Notes: a model not told the origin generated them from the sequence alone. A stretch of 64,000 bases of DNA from Prescottella agglutinans (GCF_004011865.1 NZ_RKLP01000001.1:124001-188000), one strand, 5' to 3'; counted from the stretch's first letter, positions 28,521 to 38,741 are shown. Translations and numbers: made by a program.

Positions 28521-29186
28521 TCAGAGCACGTCGCTGGCCACGCTCGACGACGCGTTCCACACATCCAATCGCCATACCGGTTCTGGTCCCTCCCCATGTC
28601 CGCTGAGCTGCACCCAGCTGGTGTTCCCGAGTCCTCCGAGCACCGGCCACCGATCCACCGGCAGGTCGAGCAACCGCGCCGTCAGCGCGGCGATGAGGCC
28701 GCCGTGCGCGACGAGCACCAGCGGATCCGATCCCCAGTTCTCGTGCCGCGCGAGCAGTTCCTGCACGACCGGCAGGCTGCGCTCGGCCACGTCGATGCGG
28801 CTCTCCCCGGACGGCGGCGCCCACGCGGCGTCGGTGCGCCACCGGACCCGCGCCCCGGGCGAGATCGCGTCGACGTCGCTGTGGGTGAGGCCCTGCCACT
28901 CCCCGAGGTGCGTCTCGCGGAGCCGGGTGTCGGTCTCCACCGACAGCCCGACGTGGTCGCCGAGCGCGAGGGCGGTGTCGTGGGCGCGGCGCAGATCGGA
29001 CGACACGATCGCGAACGGACGCTTGTCGGCGAGCGCCTGCGCGACGGTCTTGGCCTGGGTGCGACCGAGATCGGACAGGTCGGTGTCGAGCTGACCCTGC
29101 ATCCGGTCGGTCGCGTTGTACTCGGTCTGACCGTGCCGCAGCAGGATCAGACGCCGGACCGCGGGCAGGCCCGCGGCCGCCGTCAC
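28521..29186 (-). CDS. gpgP: Glucosyl-3-phosphoglycerate phosphatase
   Basis: 221-residue histidine-phosphatase (phosphoglycerate-mutase fold) with the catalytic RHG at 17-19 ([10 protein letters not shown]) and a second His in [12 protein letters not shown]. It likely dephosphorylates glucosyl-3-phosphoglycerate, the second step to methylglucose lipopolysaccharides; the M. tuberculosis equivalent is Rv2419c at 223 residues. The GTG start overlaps the rsfS stop by four bases. A generic phosphatase role cannot be excluded, but context is strong. Confidence 0.85.
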   Translation of the reverse strand: MTAAAGLPAVRRLILLRHGQTEYNATDRMQGQLDTDLSDLGRTQAKTVAQALADKRPFAIVSSDLRRAHDTALALGDHVGLSVETDTRLRETHLGEWQGLTHSDVDAISPGARVRWRTDAAWAPPSGESRIDVAERSLPVVQELLARHENWGSDPLVLVAHGGLIAALTARLLDLPVDRWPVLGGLGNTSWVQLSGHGEGPEPVWRLDVWNASSSVASDVL

Positions 29187-29602
29187 AGCTCCGGCTCCCC
29201 CGCGTCGTCGACCGGATCCGAATCGACCGGCAGCTGCCGCGGCTCGATGCCCTCCACCGGGATCTCCGGGCAGTCCTTCCACAGCCGGTCCAGCGCGTAG
29301 AAGTTGCGCTCGTCGGTGTGCTGGACGTGGACGACGATGTCGACGTAGTCGACCAGCGCCCAACGCCCCTCGCGGGTGCCCTCGCGACGCACCGGCTTGT
29401 GCCCGGCCTCGCGCAGCTTGTCCTCGATGTTCTCGACGATCGCGTTGACCTGACGCTCGTTGGGCGCGGACGCGATGACGAAGCAGTCCGTGATCACGAG
29501 CTGCTCCGAGACGTCCAGCACCACCACGTCGGAGGCCAACTTCTCGTCGGCCGCCAGCGCGGCAATGCGTGCCATGGCGATGGCCTCGTTCGATGCACTC
29601 AC
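29183..29602 (-). CDS. rsfS: Ribosomal silencing factor RsfS
   Basis: 139 residues of the RsfS/iojap fold: VVLDVSEQLVITDCFVIASA and REGTREGRWALVDYVDIVVHV. It binds L14 and blocks subunit joining under starvation. The ATG follows directly on the nadD stop with no base between. The order nadD-rsfS is widespread. The C-terminal tail (last 30 residues) is acidic and Pro-rich and beyond the core domain. Confidence 0.95.
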   Translation of the reverse strand: MSASNEAIAMARIAALAADEKLASDVVVLDVSEQLVITDCFVIASAPNERQVNAIVENIEDKLREAGHKPVRREGTREGRWALVDYVDIVVHVQHTDERNFYALDRLWKDCPEIPVEGIEPRQLPVDSDPVDDAGEPEL

Positions 29603-30343
29603 TCAGTGTTCTCCCGGTTCTGCTTGTACTGAAGATTGTGAAGGGTCGGCCGGCGCCTGTCGCGCCGGGACCGGCTCGGACATCGTCACCGCACCGTCGA
29701 GCCGCTCCGCCCCACGCGGCCGGTACAGGTTGCGCTTGCTGATGTACTGCACCACACCGTCCGGCACGAGGTACCAGACGGGCCGGTGCTCGGCGGCCCG
29801 CAGGCGGCACTCGGTCGACGAGATCGCCAGGGCGGGGATCTCGATCAACGTCACCGCGTCCAGCGGAAGCCGGTCGAGGTGGGACGAGAGGTGCTCGGTG
29901 TGCAGCTCGTACCCGGGACGGGAGACGCCGACGAACTTGGCCAGCGCGAACAGCTCCTCCCAGTCCTGCCACGACAGAATGCTCTCGAGCGCGTCGGCGC
30001 CGGTGATGAAGTACAGCTCCGCGTCGGGGTGCTGGGCCCGCAGGTCGCGCAGCGTGTCCACCGTATAGGTGACCTTGCTGCGGTCGATGTCGACGCGGCT
30101 CACCGAGAACCGCGGGTTCGACGCCGTCGCGATCACCGTCATCAGGTAGCGATCCTCGGCGGGGCTGACCTCACGGTCGTCCTTCTGCCACGGCTGTCCC
30201 GTGGGCACGAAGATCACCTCGTCGAGGTCGAACCGATCCGCGACCTCGCTGGCCGCCACGAGATGCCCGTGGTGGATCGGGTCGAAGGTGCCACCCATCA
30301 CGCCCAGGCGGCGCCGTGGGGTGATCGCTGTCGGCTGCTGCAC
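29603..30343 (-). CDS. nadD: Nicotinate-mononucleotide adenylyltransferase
   Basis: Adenylates nicotinate mononucleotide in NAD synthesis. The 246-residue protein has the nucleotidyltransferase [11 protein letters not shown] at 17-27 and the closing ISSTECR. The start ATG gives a 12-residue N-terminal extension, and a later start is possible. The last 40 residues (after YRPRGAERL) are an extra Pro/Ala/Glu tail not needed for the fold. Confidence 0.94.
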   Translation of the reverse strand: MQQPTAITPRRRLGVMGGTFDPIHHGHLVAASEVADRFDLDEVIFVPTGQPWQKDDREVSPAEDRYLMTVIATASNPRFSVSRVDIDRSKVTYTVDTLRDLRAQHPDAELYFITGADALESILSWQDWEELFALAKFVGVSRPGYELHTEHLSSHLDRLPLDAVTLIEIPALAISSTECRLRAAEHRPVWYLVPDGVVQYISKRNLYRPRGAERLDGAVTMSEPVPARQAPADPSQSSVQAEPGEH

Positions 30344-30379
30344 GAGAGTCCAGCTTACGGGCTGCCGCAGGGCACCGAT

Positions 30380-31825
30380 TCACACAGGCAGCAAACCGGC
30401 GACGACCGCGGCGAGCTGCTGGGCGGATCGACACTCGTGCATGTCGATGACCTCGTTGTACACGAGCGCGGCCGAGTCCCCGGTTCCCCATTGGCCGCGC
30501 GGCTCCGGGTTGAGCCAGTGCGCGTGCTTGGCCACCGAGACGAGATGCTCGAGCGCCGGCAGACCCGGATCGCGGTAGTTGTTGCGCCCGTCGCCCAGCA
30601 CGAGCAGCGAGCTGCGGCTGGTGAGGCTGTGCGCGTACCGTTCGGCGAACACGCCCAGCGAGTGCCCGTAGTCCGAGTGGCCGTCGTAGGTGATGAGCTC
30701 GGCCTCCCGGATCATCCGCGACATCGCCACACCGAGATCCGATCCGGTGTCGAAGAACCGGGTCACCTCGTCGGTGGTGTCGATGAACGCGAACACCCGT
30801 ACCCGCGAGAACTGTTCCCGCAGCGCATGCACCAGCAGCAGCGTGAAGTGGGAGAACCCGGCCACCGACCCGGAGACGTCGCACAGCAGGACCAGTTCGG
30901 GGCGCGCCGGCCGCGGCTTGCGCTGCACCAGGTCGATCGGCACCCCGCCCGTGGACATGGACTTGCGCAGGGTGCGGCGCAGGTCGATCGCACCGGCCCG
31001 CGCCCGGCTGCGACGCACCGCCAACCGGCTCGCGAGCAGCCGCGCCAGCGGGGTCACACTGCGACGTAGGGCCACGAGTTCGGAGTCGGACGCCCGCAGG
31101 AAGTCGACCTCCTCGGCGAGCCTCGGCACGCCGTAGTTCGCGACGCGTTCCTTGCCGATCTGCTCGGCCGAACGACGCCGCGTCTCGGACTCGACCATCT
31201 TGCGGAAGTCCGCGATCCGCTGCACCGCGGCCCGCCGGGCCACCTCGGACGCGTAGTCGCCGCCGGGCCTGTCCGCGCGCGACTGGTTGCCGAGCAGCCC
31301 GGAGAGGATCTTCTCGAGCAACTTGTCCGGCGCCACGTTGCGCAGCGCCTGATACGCCGAGAACGACGGCCCGTTGACCGAGTCGTACCGCCCGACTTCC
31401 TCGACCATCTGCGCGACGATCGCCTCGAGCTGTTCGAGCGCCTCCGGTGAGTCGTCGGAGATCAACTCGGCGAGCAACGCCTGCAGAGCCTCGAAGTCGA
31501 TCTCGCCGTCGGGCGTGCGCGGCAGGGCGCGGTCCACGCCGCCGTCATCGCGCACACCGACACCTGCGGGGAACCACAGATCGAACAGCGCGTCGAACGT
31601 CGGTCGGTGTGTGGGGCGTCGCAGCAGCGCGCACGCCAGCCCCTCGCGCAGCGCCTCCCGGTCGAGCAGGTCGAGCACGGACATCACCTGCCCGGCATCG
31701 ACCGTCTCGGACGGGCCGACGGAGATGCCGCGCCGACGCAGCGCCTCCACGAAGTCGACGAGATGCCCGGGCAGGCCGTGCGGCGCGGGCGGACCACCAC
31801 GACGTTGCGCGGGCGAGGCGACCAT
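30380..31825 (-). CDS. VWA-domain (CoxE-like) protein
   Basis: 481 residues. The N-terminal 300 are helical and charged. A von Willebrand A domain follows with metal-site motif DVSGS (316-320) and the later T and D positions (FIDTTDEVT, LVLGDGRNN). CoxE-like VWA proteins pair with MoxR ATPases as metal-insertion or protein-remodelling chaperones. The gene begins 13 bases after moxR and matches Rv2425c in size and place. Confidence 0.87.
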   Translation of the reverse strand: MVASPAQRRGGPPAPHGLPGHLVDFVEALRRRGISVGPSETVDAGQVMSVLDLLDREALREGLACALLRRPTHRPTFDALFDLWFPAGVGVRDDGGVDRALPRTPDGEIDFEALQALLAELISDDSPEALEQLEAIVAQMVEEVGRYDSVNGPSFSAYQALRNVAPDKLLEKILSGLLGNQSRADRPGGDYASEVARRAAVQRIADFRKMVESETRRRSAEQIGKERVANYGVPRLAEEVDFLRASDSELVALRRSVTPLARLLASRLAVRRSRARAGAIDLRRTLRKSMSTGGVPIDLVQRKPRPARPELVLLCDVSGSVAGFSHFTLLLVHALREQFSRVRVFAFIDTTDEVTRFFDTGSDLGVAMSRMIREAELITYDGHSDYGHSLGVFAERYAHSLTSRSSLLVLGDGRNNYRDPGLPALEHLVSVAKHAHWLNPEPRGQWGTGDSAALVYNEVIDMHECRSAQQLAAVVAGLLPV

Positions 31826-31838
31826 CGGCTCGGTCCTC

Positions 31839-32720
31839 TCAGTTGAGGCGCAGCTCGGCGGCGGCGCGCTGCTGATCGGCCCGATGCTTGAGCACGACAC
31901 CCATCGTGGCGCGGACCGCGTCGTCGTCGAGCGTGTCGAGTCCCAGGGCGAGCAGCGTGCGACCCCAGTCGATCGTCTCCGACACCGACGGCACCTTCTT
32001 GAGCTGCATGGCCCGCAGCACGTTCACGGTGCGGACGAGCTGCTCGGCGATCGCCTCGGGCAGCTCCGGGACCCGGCTGGCGAGGATCCGGCGCTCGAGT
32101 TCCGCGTCCGGGAAATCCAGGTGCAGGAACAGGCAGCGACGCTTGAGCGCCTCGGACAGCTCCCGCGTCGCGTTCGAGGTGAGCACCGCGAACGGCTTGC
32201 GGGTGGCGGTGATGGTGCCGAGTTCGGGGATCGTCACCGCGAAGTCGCTGAGCACCTCGAGTAGCAGTCCCTCGATCTCCACGTCGGCCTTGTCGACCTC
32301 GTCGACCAACAGCACCGTTGGATCCTCGCGGCGGATCGCGGTCAGCAGCGGACGCGACAGCAGGAACTCCTCCGAGAACACGTCCTGCTTGGTCGCGTCC
32401 CAGCTGTGATCACTGCCGGCCTGGATGCGCAGGATCTGCTTGGCGTGATTCCACTCGTACAGCGCGCGGGACTCGTCGACACCCTCGTAGCACTGCAGCC
32501 GCACCAGTTCGGCGTCCGACGTCTGCGCGACGGCCCGCGCCAACTCGGTCTTGCCGACGCCGGCGGGACCCTCGATGAGCAGCGGCTTGCCCAGCCTGTC
32601 GGCGAGGAACACCGCGGTCGCGGTCCCCTTGTCGGCGAGGTATCCGGTCTCGGCGAGACGCTCGACGACGTCGTCGACGCTCGCGAACAGCGGCGGTGCA
32701 GTCGGCAGTGCCCGGTCCAC
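31839..32720 (-). CDS. MoxR-family AAA+ ATPase
   Basis: 293-residue ATPase with Walker A GPAGVGKT (51-58), Walker B LLVDEVDKAD and sensor 1 LTSNATRELSEALKRR. It likely remodels a client with the downstream VWA protein. The GTG start has an AAAGGAG ribosome site five bases upstream; the frame continues upstream into proA but that part is not family-like. Lies 20 bases after the proA stop. Confidence 0.9.
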   Translation of the reverse strand: MDRALPTAPPLFASVDDVVERLAETGYLADKGTATAVFLADRLGKPLLIEGPAGVGKTELARAVAQTSDAELVRLQCYEGVDESRALYEWNHAKQILRIQAGSDHSWDATKQDVFSEEFLLSRPLLTAIRREDPTVLLVDEVDKADVEIEGLLLEVLSDFAVTIPELGTITATRKPFAVLTSNATRELSEALKRRCLFLHLDFPDAELERRILASRVPELPEAIAEQLVRTVNVLRAMQLKKVPSVSETIDWGRTLLALGLDTLDDDAVRATMGVVLKHRADQQRAAAELRLN

Positions 32721-32740
32721 ACTCGCTCCTTTCGGGCCGT

Positions 32741-34024
32741 CTAGGCCGGTCGGATATGACCGTCTCCCCAGACAGTCCACTTGGTCGAGGTGAGCTCGCC
32801 GAGGCCCATCGGGCCGCGGGCGTGCAGCTTCTGCGTGGAGATCCCGATCTCCGCACCGAACCCGAACTGCTCACCGTCGGTGAAGGCAGTCGAGGCGTTG
32901 ACCATAACCGCGGCCGCGTCGACCCGCGCGGTGAACTCGCGCGCAGCGGACAGATCGGACGTCACGATGGCCTCGGTGTGGCCGGTGCCGTAGCGGTCGA
33001 TGTGGTCGACGGCCGCGTCGAGTCCGTCGACCACCTTGAGAGCGATGTCGAGGGTCAGGTACTCCTCCGACCAGTCGTCCTCGGTGGCCGGGACCAGGCC
33101 CGGCAGGTCGCCGTGGACGGTGACGCTGTGCGTCTGCAGGGCCGCCAGCAGCTTCGGGACGGCGGTCTCGGCGATCGCGGCGTCGACCAGCAGCGTCTCG
33201 GCGGTGTTGCACACGCTGGGGCGGCGGGTCTTGGCGTTGAGGACGATCTTCTCGGCCATCTCGAGGTCGGCGGCGGCGTGCACGTAGACGTGGCAGTTGC
33301 CGACACCGGTCTCGATGGTGGGCACGGTCGCGTCCCGGACCACCGCGTTGATGAGGCCGGCGCCGCCGCGCGGGATGACGACGTCGACGAGGCCGCGGGC
33401 CTGGATCAGGTGGGTGACGCTGGAGCGGTCCGCGCTCGGCAGCAACTGGACGGCATCCGCGGGCAGGCCCTGATCGGTGAGCGACTCCCGCAGCACCTTC
33501 ACCAGCGCGGCGTTGGACTTCGCCGCGGACGACGACCCGCGCAGCAGGGCCGCGTTGCCGGACTTGAGGGCCAGCCCGAAGGCGTCGACCGTGACGTTCG
33601 GCCGCGCCTCGTACACCATGCCGACCACGCCGAGCGGGACCCGGACCTGGCGGATCTCGAGGCCGTTGGGCAGCGTCGAACCGCGGACGATCTCCCCGAC
33701 CGGGTCGGCGAGACCGGCGACCTGACGCAGACCCGACGCGATGCCCTCGACACGCGCGGCGGTCAGCCGCAGTCGGTCGAGCAGGGATTCCTCGGTGCCG
33801 GTGGCACGGGCCGCCTCGATGTCCTCGGCGTTCGCCGTGAGAATCGCGTCGGTGGCGGCGAGCACCGCGTCGGCCGCGGCGTGCAGCGCCGCGTCCTTCT
33901 GCGCGGTGGTCAGCAGCGCCAGGGCACGCGACGCGACACGCGCGCGACGGGCCGCGTCATGCACCTCCTGACGGGTGTCCCCGGAGTCGCTGGCGGCCGG
34001 TGTGGTGTGCGTCGCGGCAGTCAT
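32741..34024 (-). CDS. proA: Gamma-glutamyl phosphate reductase
   Basis: NADPH-dependent reduction of glutamyl-5-phosphate to the semialdehyde in proline synthesis. 427 residues of the aldehyde-dehydrogenase fold: [24 protein letters not shown] and the catalytic-cysteine stretch [14 protein letters not shown]. Its partner kinase, proB, lies 26 kb away on the same strand, with the accessory region inserted between. Confidence 0.96.
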   Translation of the reverse strand: MTAATHTTPAASDSGDTRQEVHDAARRARVASRALALLTTAQKDAALHAAADAVLAATDAILTANAEDIEAARATGTEESLLDRLRLTAARVEGIASGLRQVAGLADPVGEIVRGSTLPNGLEIRQVRVPLGVVGMVYEARPNVTVDAFGLALKSGNAALLRGSSSAAKSNAALVKVLRESLTDQGLPADAVQLLPSADRSSVTHLIQARGLVDVVIPRGGAGLINAVVRDATVPTIETGVGNCHVYVHAAADLEMAEKIVLNAKTRRPSVCNTAETLLVDAAIAETAVPKLLAALQTHSVTVHGDLPGLVPATEDDWSEEYLTLDIALKVVDGLDAAVDHIDRYGTGHTEAIVTSDLSAAREFTARVDAAAVMVNASTAFTDGEQFGFGAEIGISTQKLHARGPMGLGELTSTKWTVWGDGHIRPA

Positions 34025-34095
34025 GTCTACAGATTAGCGACCGGCGCAGGCGCATAATCGTTCTGCCCACGCGCCGCCGGCCGAAGGAATAGTCA

Positions 34096-35481
34096 GTGTC
34101 ACAACACGAGACGATCCACCACGCCCCCTCCGAGGGATACAGTCGCGGACTCAACGCCCGCACCGTGCAGATGATCGCGCTCGGTGGCGCGATCGGCACC
34201 GGCCTCTTCTACGGTGCCGGCGGGGCCATCGAGGAGGCCGGGCCGTCGCTCATCCTCGCCTACCTGGCGGCCGGACTGGCGATCTTCGTCATCATGCGGG
34301 CCCTCGGCGAACTGCTGACGTACCGGCCGATCTCCGGAAGTTTCGCAGAGTACGCCGAGGAGTTCCTGGGGCGCTTCTTCGGTTTCGCCACCGGCTGGGC
34401 GTACTGGGCGGTGTGGGCGGCCACCTGCATGGCGGAGATCACGGTGGCCGGCAAGTACGTCGAGTACTGGTGGCCGAGCGTCCCGACGTGGCTGACCGCG
34501 CTCGTCGTTCTGCTGGTCCTGTTCAGCGCCAATCTCATCTCGGTGAAACTCTTCGGCGAGGCCGAGTTCTGGTTCTCGGCCATCAAGATCACCGCGATCC
34601 TCGGCATGATCCTGATCGGCATCGGCGTCCTCACCCTCGGTTTCGGTCACGCCACCAACCCGACCGTGACGAACCTGTGGGCCGACGGCGGCGTGTTCCC
34701 GAACGGATTCGGCAGTGCCCTGATGAGCCTGCAGGTGGTGATGTTCGCGTACGTGGGCGTCGAACTGGTCGGCGTCACCGCCGGCGAGGCCGAGAATCCC
34801 AAGCAGACGCTCCGCAAGGCGATCAACACGCTGCCGTTTCGCATCGGGCTGTTCTATATCGGCTCGCTGGTCGTGATCCTCTCGGTCGCGAGCTGGCAGG
34901 ACTTCCACGCCGGTAAGAGTCCCTTCGTCGAGGTACTCGAGCAGATCGGCATTCCCGCCGCCGCCGGCATCATGAACTTCGTCCTACTCACCGCGGCGCT
35001 GTCGTCGTGCAACTCCGGCATCTACTCGACCGGCCGGATGCTGCGCAGCCTGTCGCTACGCCGTGAGGCACCGGCCGCGCTGGGCAAACTGAGCAGCCGC
35101 CAGGTGCCGTTCGCGGGCATCACGATGTCGGCCGGGGCCATGATCATCGGCGTGATCGTCAACGTGCTGTCGCCGGACCGCGCGTTCGTCTACATCACGT
35201 CGGTATCGACGATCGGCATCATCTTCGTCTGGGGCGTGATCCTCGTGTGCCACCTGCGCTACCGACGTTTCGTGAACCGCGGCGCGCTGCCCGCGTCCGA
35301 CTACCGACTGCCCGGCGCGCCGTACACCAACTGGATCGCATTGGGCTTCCTGGCCTTCGTCGTCGTGCTGCTCTTCTTCACCGACGCGGGCCGGATCGCG
35401 CTCGCGGTGGGCGCGGTGTTCGGCGCGCTGGTCGGCGGCGGCTACTACGCGATGCTCGGACGGGCGTCGTCGCGGCACTGA
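34096..35481 (+). CDS. Amino-acid permease (APC superfamily)
   Basis: 461 residues with 12 predicted membrane helices. The family signature GLNARTVQMIALGGAIGTGLFYGAG (unwound helix 1, read in two parts) and YRPISGSFAEYAEEFLG identify the GabP/AnsP/CycA-like group of amino-acid proton symporters. The substrate (Asn, Ala/Gly, GABA or an aromatic amino acid) cannot be fixed by eye. GTG start; divergent from proA with 71 bases between. First gene of the variable region. Confidence 0.88.
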   Translation: MSQHETIHHAPSEGYSRGLNARTVQMIALGGAIGTGLFYGAGGAIEEAGPSLILAYLAAGLAIFVIMRALGELLTYRPISGSFAEYAEEFLGRFFGFATGWAYWAVWAATCMAEITVAGKYVEYWWPSVPTWLTALVVLLVLFSANLISVKLFGEAEFWFSAIKITAILGMILIGIGVLTLGFGHATNPTVTNLWADGGVFPNGFGSALMSLQVVMFAYVGVELVGVTAGEAENPKQTLRKAINTLPFRIGLFYIGSLVVILSVASWQDFHAGKSPFVEVLEQIGIPAAAGIMNFVLLTAALSSCNSGIYSTGRMLRSLSLRREAPAALGKLSSRQVPFAGITMSAGAMIIGVIVNVLSPDRAFVYITSVSTIGIIFVWGVILVCHLRYRRFVNRGALPASDYRLPGAPYTNWIALGFLAFVVVLLFFTDAGRIALAVGAVFGALVGGGYYAMLGRASSRH

Positions 35482-35486
35482 CAGGG

Positions 35487-35642
35487 CTACAGGCCGAGGC
35501 TGTCGTACTCGGGCGGAAGCCGCCGGCCGCCGTCCGGGAACAGGCGTGAGATGTCGGGTTCACGACGGAACTGCGCGATGACCGAGGCCAGGCCCCACCA
35601 GGCGTAGGTCGACGTGGTCAGTGCGTGGCGCTGGTGCCGCAT
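35487..35642 (-). CDS. Small hypothetical protein (51 residues)
   Basis: Begins MRHQRHALTTSTYAWWGLAS and ends with acidic-aromatic PPEYDSLGL. A good GAAGGAG ribosome site lies nine bases before the ATG, which separates it from background frames. It converges with the permease gene. No membrane helix or motif is seen; function unknown. Confidence 0.6.
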   Translation of the reverse strand: MRHQRHALTTSTYAWWGLASVIAQFRREPDISRLFPDGGRRLPPEYDSLGL

Positions 35643-36208
35643 CAGAGTCGACTCCTTCGGTCCAACGGTCGGATCGCGGTCATGATGGCACGCCGGTTCG
35701 CGCGGAGACGACGGTAGAACTACCCGCACGACTACCCGTTTCCGGCGGGGAAGGCCCGCGGACGTCGCCCGTCCACCTGCCCCGAATAGCCCTCTCGCAG
35801 CGTGGTTCGACCACACCGTTCCCGCAATGTTCACCCACGGCGGGATTCGCCATTGACACAAGTAAGGACGCAACCTTAATCTTGCGCTGTGACTAGGAGC
35901 ACAAGTCGGCAGCACCGCACCGCCGCGGGTCGCGGAACGAACTCCGCGCGGCCGGCGTCGCGGACCGGACACCGACCCTGAACACCCGGAGACAGGCGCC
36001 GTTCGACGAAACGGAGTGTTTCTCGGCACCACACCTGCAGATCCGTTCCGGAACCATCTGGGAACGGAAAGCCGCAGGCGTGTAAGCCAATCGACGGCCG
36101 AGACCCTCCGAAGCGCAGGACGCGATCGTCACCGATCTCGTCGACCGCCGCGTCGCGATGCTCCGACCCCTCGACCACCACAGCCATCGGAGACCTTGGA
36201 GTCAGCTC
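35643..36208. other. 566-base control region ahead of the catabolic operon
   Basis: Apart from the promoter at 35853, this stretch holds no gene I can support. Frames on the minus strand use rare codons (TTA, CTA, ACA) and have no ribosome site. If the promoter is used, the mRNA has a leader of about 320 bases, unusually long. Confidence 0.5.
35853..35882 (+). promoter_or_regulatory. Promoter with embedded palindrome
   Basis: Consensus TTGACA (35853-35858), an 18-base spacer and TAATCT (35877-35882). The spacer contains TAAGG-acgcaa-CCTTA (35863-35878), an inverted repeat placed where a repressor would block RNA polymerase. It probably drives the dioxygenase operon. Confidence 0.6.
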
Positions 36209-37171
36209 ATGACCTATGCACTTCCCGCCACCGCCGTTCCCACGCCGACCGACCCGCTCGCGGCCTACGGTCCGCTCGTCGCCGCACGAATGCCCGAGAC
36301 CCTCGAGGATCGTCCGTACGAACTGTTCACACTGACGCCGCAGACGCCGACGATCGGTGCGGAGATCGCGGGGATCCGACTCAGCGGCGACCTGTCCGAC
36401 GAGGTGCTCGCCGAACTGCGGCGTGCACTGCTGGAGTGGAAGGTCCTGTTCTTCCGCGACCAGGACATCGATCGCAGCGAGCACCGCGACTTCGCGGCGC
36501 GGTGGGGCGCGCTCGAGCAGCACCCGTTCTTCAAGTACACCCAGCCCGGCCAGAGCGACGCCGATGTGGCGACCCTCGCCAAGGACGCGATGTCCGTCGG
36601 GGTGGAGAACGTCTGGCACAACGACGTCACCTGGCACGAATTTCCCTCGTATGCAGCGGTTCTGCGGGCCGTCGAGATTCCTTCCGTGGGTGGCGACACA
36701 CTGTGGGCGGACACCGGCGCAGCCTACGACCTGCTCCCGGAGGACATCCGGGCCCGGATCGACGGGCTCGAGGCCGAGCACGACTGGATGCAGTCGTTCG
36801 GGACCAGGATGCCGGACGAGGCAGTGGCGCAACTCCGCCCGCACTTCCCGCCGGTGACCCATCCCGTCGTTCGAGTGATCCCCGAGTCGGGCCGACGCGT
36901 GCTGTTCGTCAATTCCGCCTTCACACAGCGGATTCTGGGCGTCTCGGAGGACGAATCCAACTTGCTTCTCCGACTGTTGTACCGGCACGTCCAGCGTCCC
37001 GAGTTCCAGGTGCGTCTGCGGTGGCAGAAGGACACGATCGCGTTCTGGGACAACCGATCCTGCCAGCACTACGCGGCCAGCGACTACTTCCCGGCGCGCC
37101 GGGTCATGGAGCGCATCTCGATCGTCGGCGACACCCCCGTGGGCGTGTCCGGCGCGAGCGATCGGGGGTGA
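36209..37171 (+). CDS. TauD/TfdA-family 2-oxoglutarate-dependent dioxygenase
   Basis: 320 residues. Iron ligands H137-x-D139 (in WHNDVTWHE) and H287 (QHYAASDY) are present, as are the 2-oxoglutarate-binding R298 and R302 (ARRVMERIS). IGAEIAGIRLSGDL and GGDTLWADT match the alkylsulfatase/taurine/phenoxyacetate dioxygenase group. Such enzymes hydroxylate next to a heteroatom and so release sulfite, sulfate or an alcohol. Here it leads an operon of transport and beta-oxidation genes, so it may cut an ether or sulfate ester to yield an acid for the ligase. The chosen ATG has GGAG upstream. Confidence 0.85.
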   Translation: MTYALPATAVPTPTDPLAAYGPLVAARMPETLEDRPYELFTLTPQTPTIGAEIAGIRLSGDLSDEVLAELRRALLEWKVLFFRDQDIDRSEHRDFAARWGALEQHPFFKYTQPGQSDADVATLAKDAMSVGVENVWHNDVTWHEFPSYAAVLRAVEIPSVGGDTLWADTGAAYDLLPEDIRARIDGLEAEHDWMQSFGTRMPDEAVAQLRPHFPPVTHPVVRVIPESGRRVLFVNSAFTQRILGVSEDESNLLLRLLYRHVQRPEFQVRLRWQKDTIAFWDNRSCQHYAASDYFPARRVMERISIVGDTPVGVSGASDRG

Positions 37172-37175
37172 ACGT

Positions 37176-38672
37176 GTGGAGACGCAAATCGCATCCATGA
37201 GTCGGGGCCGCATCGTCACGGTTCTCGCCTTCATCATTCTGCTGTCGGAGATCGCCACATTCGAGATCCTCATGGTGCTTCCGGCGTTGCCGCACATGGC
37301 GCCTGCCTTCCAGACCTTGAACATCGCGTGGGTCGTCTCGATCGTGACGCTCGCGGGCGGCACCATGATGCCGCTGGTCGGAAAGGCCTCGGACAAATGG
37401 GGCAAGAAGCGAGTGATTCTCTCGCTGGCCGCGTTCTTCATCGCGGGAAGCGTGTTGTGCGCAGTGGCGACGTCGTTCGCCATGTTGATGGCCGGACGTA
37501 TCCTGCAGGGCTCGCTGATGGGAATCGTCACGATCTCGTACGGCTTGATTCGCGACGTCATTCCGCGTGACGTCGTGCCGGTCGCCCTCGGCGCCGCGGT
37601 CACCGGGATCGGGATGTCGGCGATCGCGAGCCCGTTCATCGCGGGTTGGCTCATCGACCACACCGGATATCAGGGAATCTTCTGGTTCATGGCCGCCTAC
37701 GTGGCTGTCCTGCTCCCCTTCTATGCCCTGATCGTTCCGGAGAGCCCGGTCCGCGTGGACCGGCCGGTGGACTACCTCGGCATCGTGCTGCTCGGTCCGG
37801 GAATCGCCGTCCTGCTCGTCGGCATCACCCGGGGCGCGCGAGTCGGTTGGACAGACGCACTGACTCTCGCTGCTGTCATCGGTGGAGCTGCGATGCTGGT
37901 GGCATTCGTTGTGTGGCAGCGCTTTGCACCGAGCCCGCTGATCGACCTCGACATCTTGCTCGGCAGAAGGTTCGGTCCGACCGTGCTGGCGGTCGCCTGC
38001 ATCTCCTACATGATGAGCGCCCATTCGTTGCTGATCCCGACGATGCTGCAGACGCCCGCCGGGCTACCGGGGATCAGCTACGGCGCGGGCGTGTCCGCTC
38101 TGCAATTCGCAATCTGGACGTGCCCGCTCGGCATCGCGTCGATGTTCGCGGGTCCGCTCGGCGGCATCATCTCCAAGCGGATCGGCGCACGATACGTGCT
38201 GCTGACCGCGGCAGCCTTGTTCCTGGTGGTGATGTTCCTGGGTTCGCGTCTGTTCACCATCCAGTGGCAGGTCACGATCATGAGCTGCATCATGGGATTC
38301 GCCGTCGGATTCCTGCACTCGTCGAATGCGAACCTGGTTCAGGACGCGTTGCCAGCCTCTCAGGGCGGTATCGGCAACGCGATCAGCGGCATGGGTTCGC
38401 TGTTGGCCGGCGGTATCGCGACAACCCTGACCGGGGTGGTGATGTCGCGCCACGTGCTCGCAGTGAACCCGCAGACGCACGCGGTGCTGTACGCCGACAC
38501 CGCGATCACCCGCGGCTACCTGTACGCCGCCCTCGTCGGCGTCGTGGGCCTGGTCGTCGCGTTGCTCATGCGGCACGGCCGGAGCCCCGCGCAGGGCGGC
38601 TTGCAGGAGGACGTCCGACCGGACGCGACCGACACCGTCGACCGAGTCGGCGCTGTCGCCACCACTCCCTGA
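37176..38672 (+). CDS. MFS transporter, DHA2 type
   Basis: 498 residues, likely 14 membrane helices. It has the loop motif GKASDKWGKKRVIL between helices 2 and 3 and an arginine-containing RILQGSLMGI segment. The GTG start lies four bases after the dioxygenase stop, and an ATG at the eighth codon is possible. In this operon it probably imports the substrate or exports a toxic intermediate. DHA2 proteins are more often exporters. C-terminal tail is hydrophilic. Confidence 0.87.
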   Translation: METQIASMSRGRIVTVLAFIILLSEIATFEILMVLPALPHMAPAFQTLNIAWVVSIVTLAGGTMMPLVGKASDKWGKKRVILSLAAFFIAGSVLCAVATSFAMLMAGRILQGSLMGIVTISYGLIRDVIPRDVVPVALGAAVTGIGMSAIASPFIAGWLIDHTGYQGIFWFMAAYVAVLLPFYALIVPESPVRVDRPVDYLGIVLLGPGIAVLLVGITRGARVGWTDALTLAAVIGGAAMLVAFVVWQRFAPSPLIDLDILLGRRFGPTVLAVACISYMMSAHSLLIPTMLQTPAGLPGISYGAGVSALQFAIWTCPLGIASMFAGPLGGIISKRIGARYVLLTAAALFLVVMFLGSRLFTIQWQVTIMSCIMGFAVGFLHSSNANLVQDALPASQGGIGNAISGMGSLLAGGIATTLTGVVMSRHVLAVNPQTHAVLYADTAITRGYLYAALVGVVGLVVALLMRHGRSPAQGGLQEDVRPDATDTVDRVGAVATTP

Positions 38673-38698
38673 CGACTCCGAGCACGAAAGCAATACCG

Positions 38699-38741
38699 GC
38701 GGAGCGCGATTCGAGAGATCCTCGGCACCCGCGCTCCGCCG
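38699..38741 (+). repeat. Intra-operon hairpin before fadD
   Basis: Perfect 11-base arms (GGCGGAGCGCG and complement) with a 21-base loop lie between the MFS gene and the ligase. No T tract follows. It may stabilise or attenuate the mRNA. Confidence 0.45.

Noticed and set aside
35876-36186. Possible minus-strand gene ending in the promoter region of the dioxygenase operon
   Set aside because: Uses several codons rare in this genome (TTA, CTA, ACA), lacks a ribosome site and continues as antisense of the dioxygenase gene.
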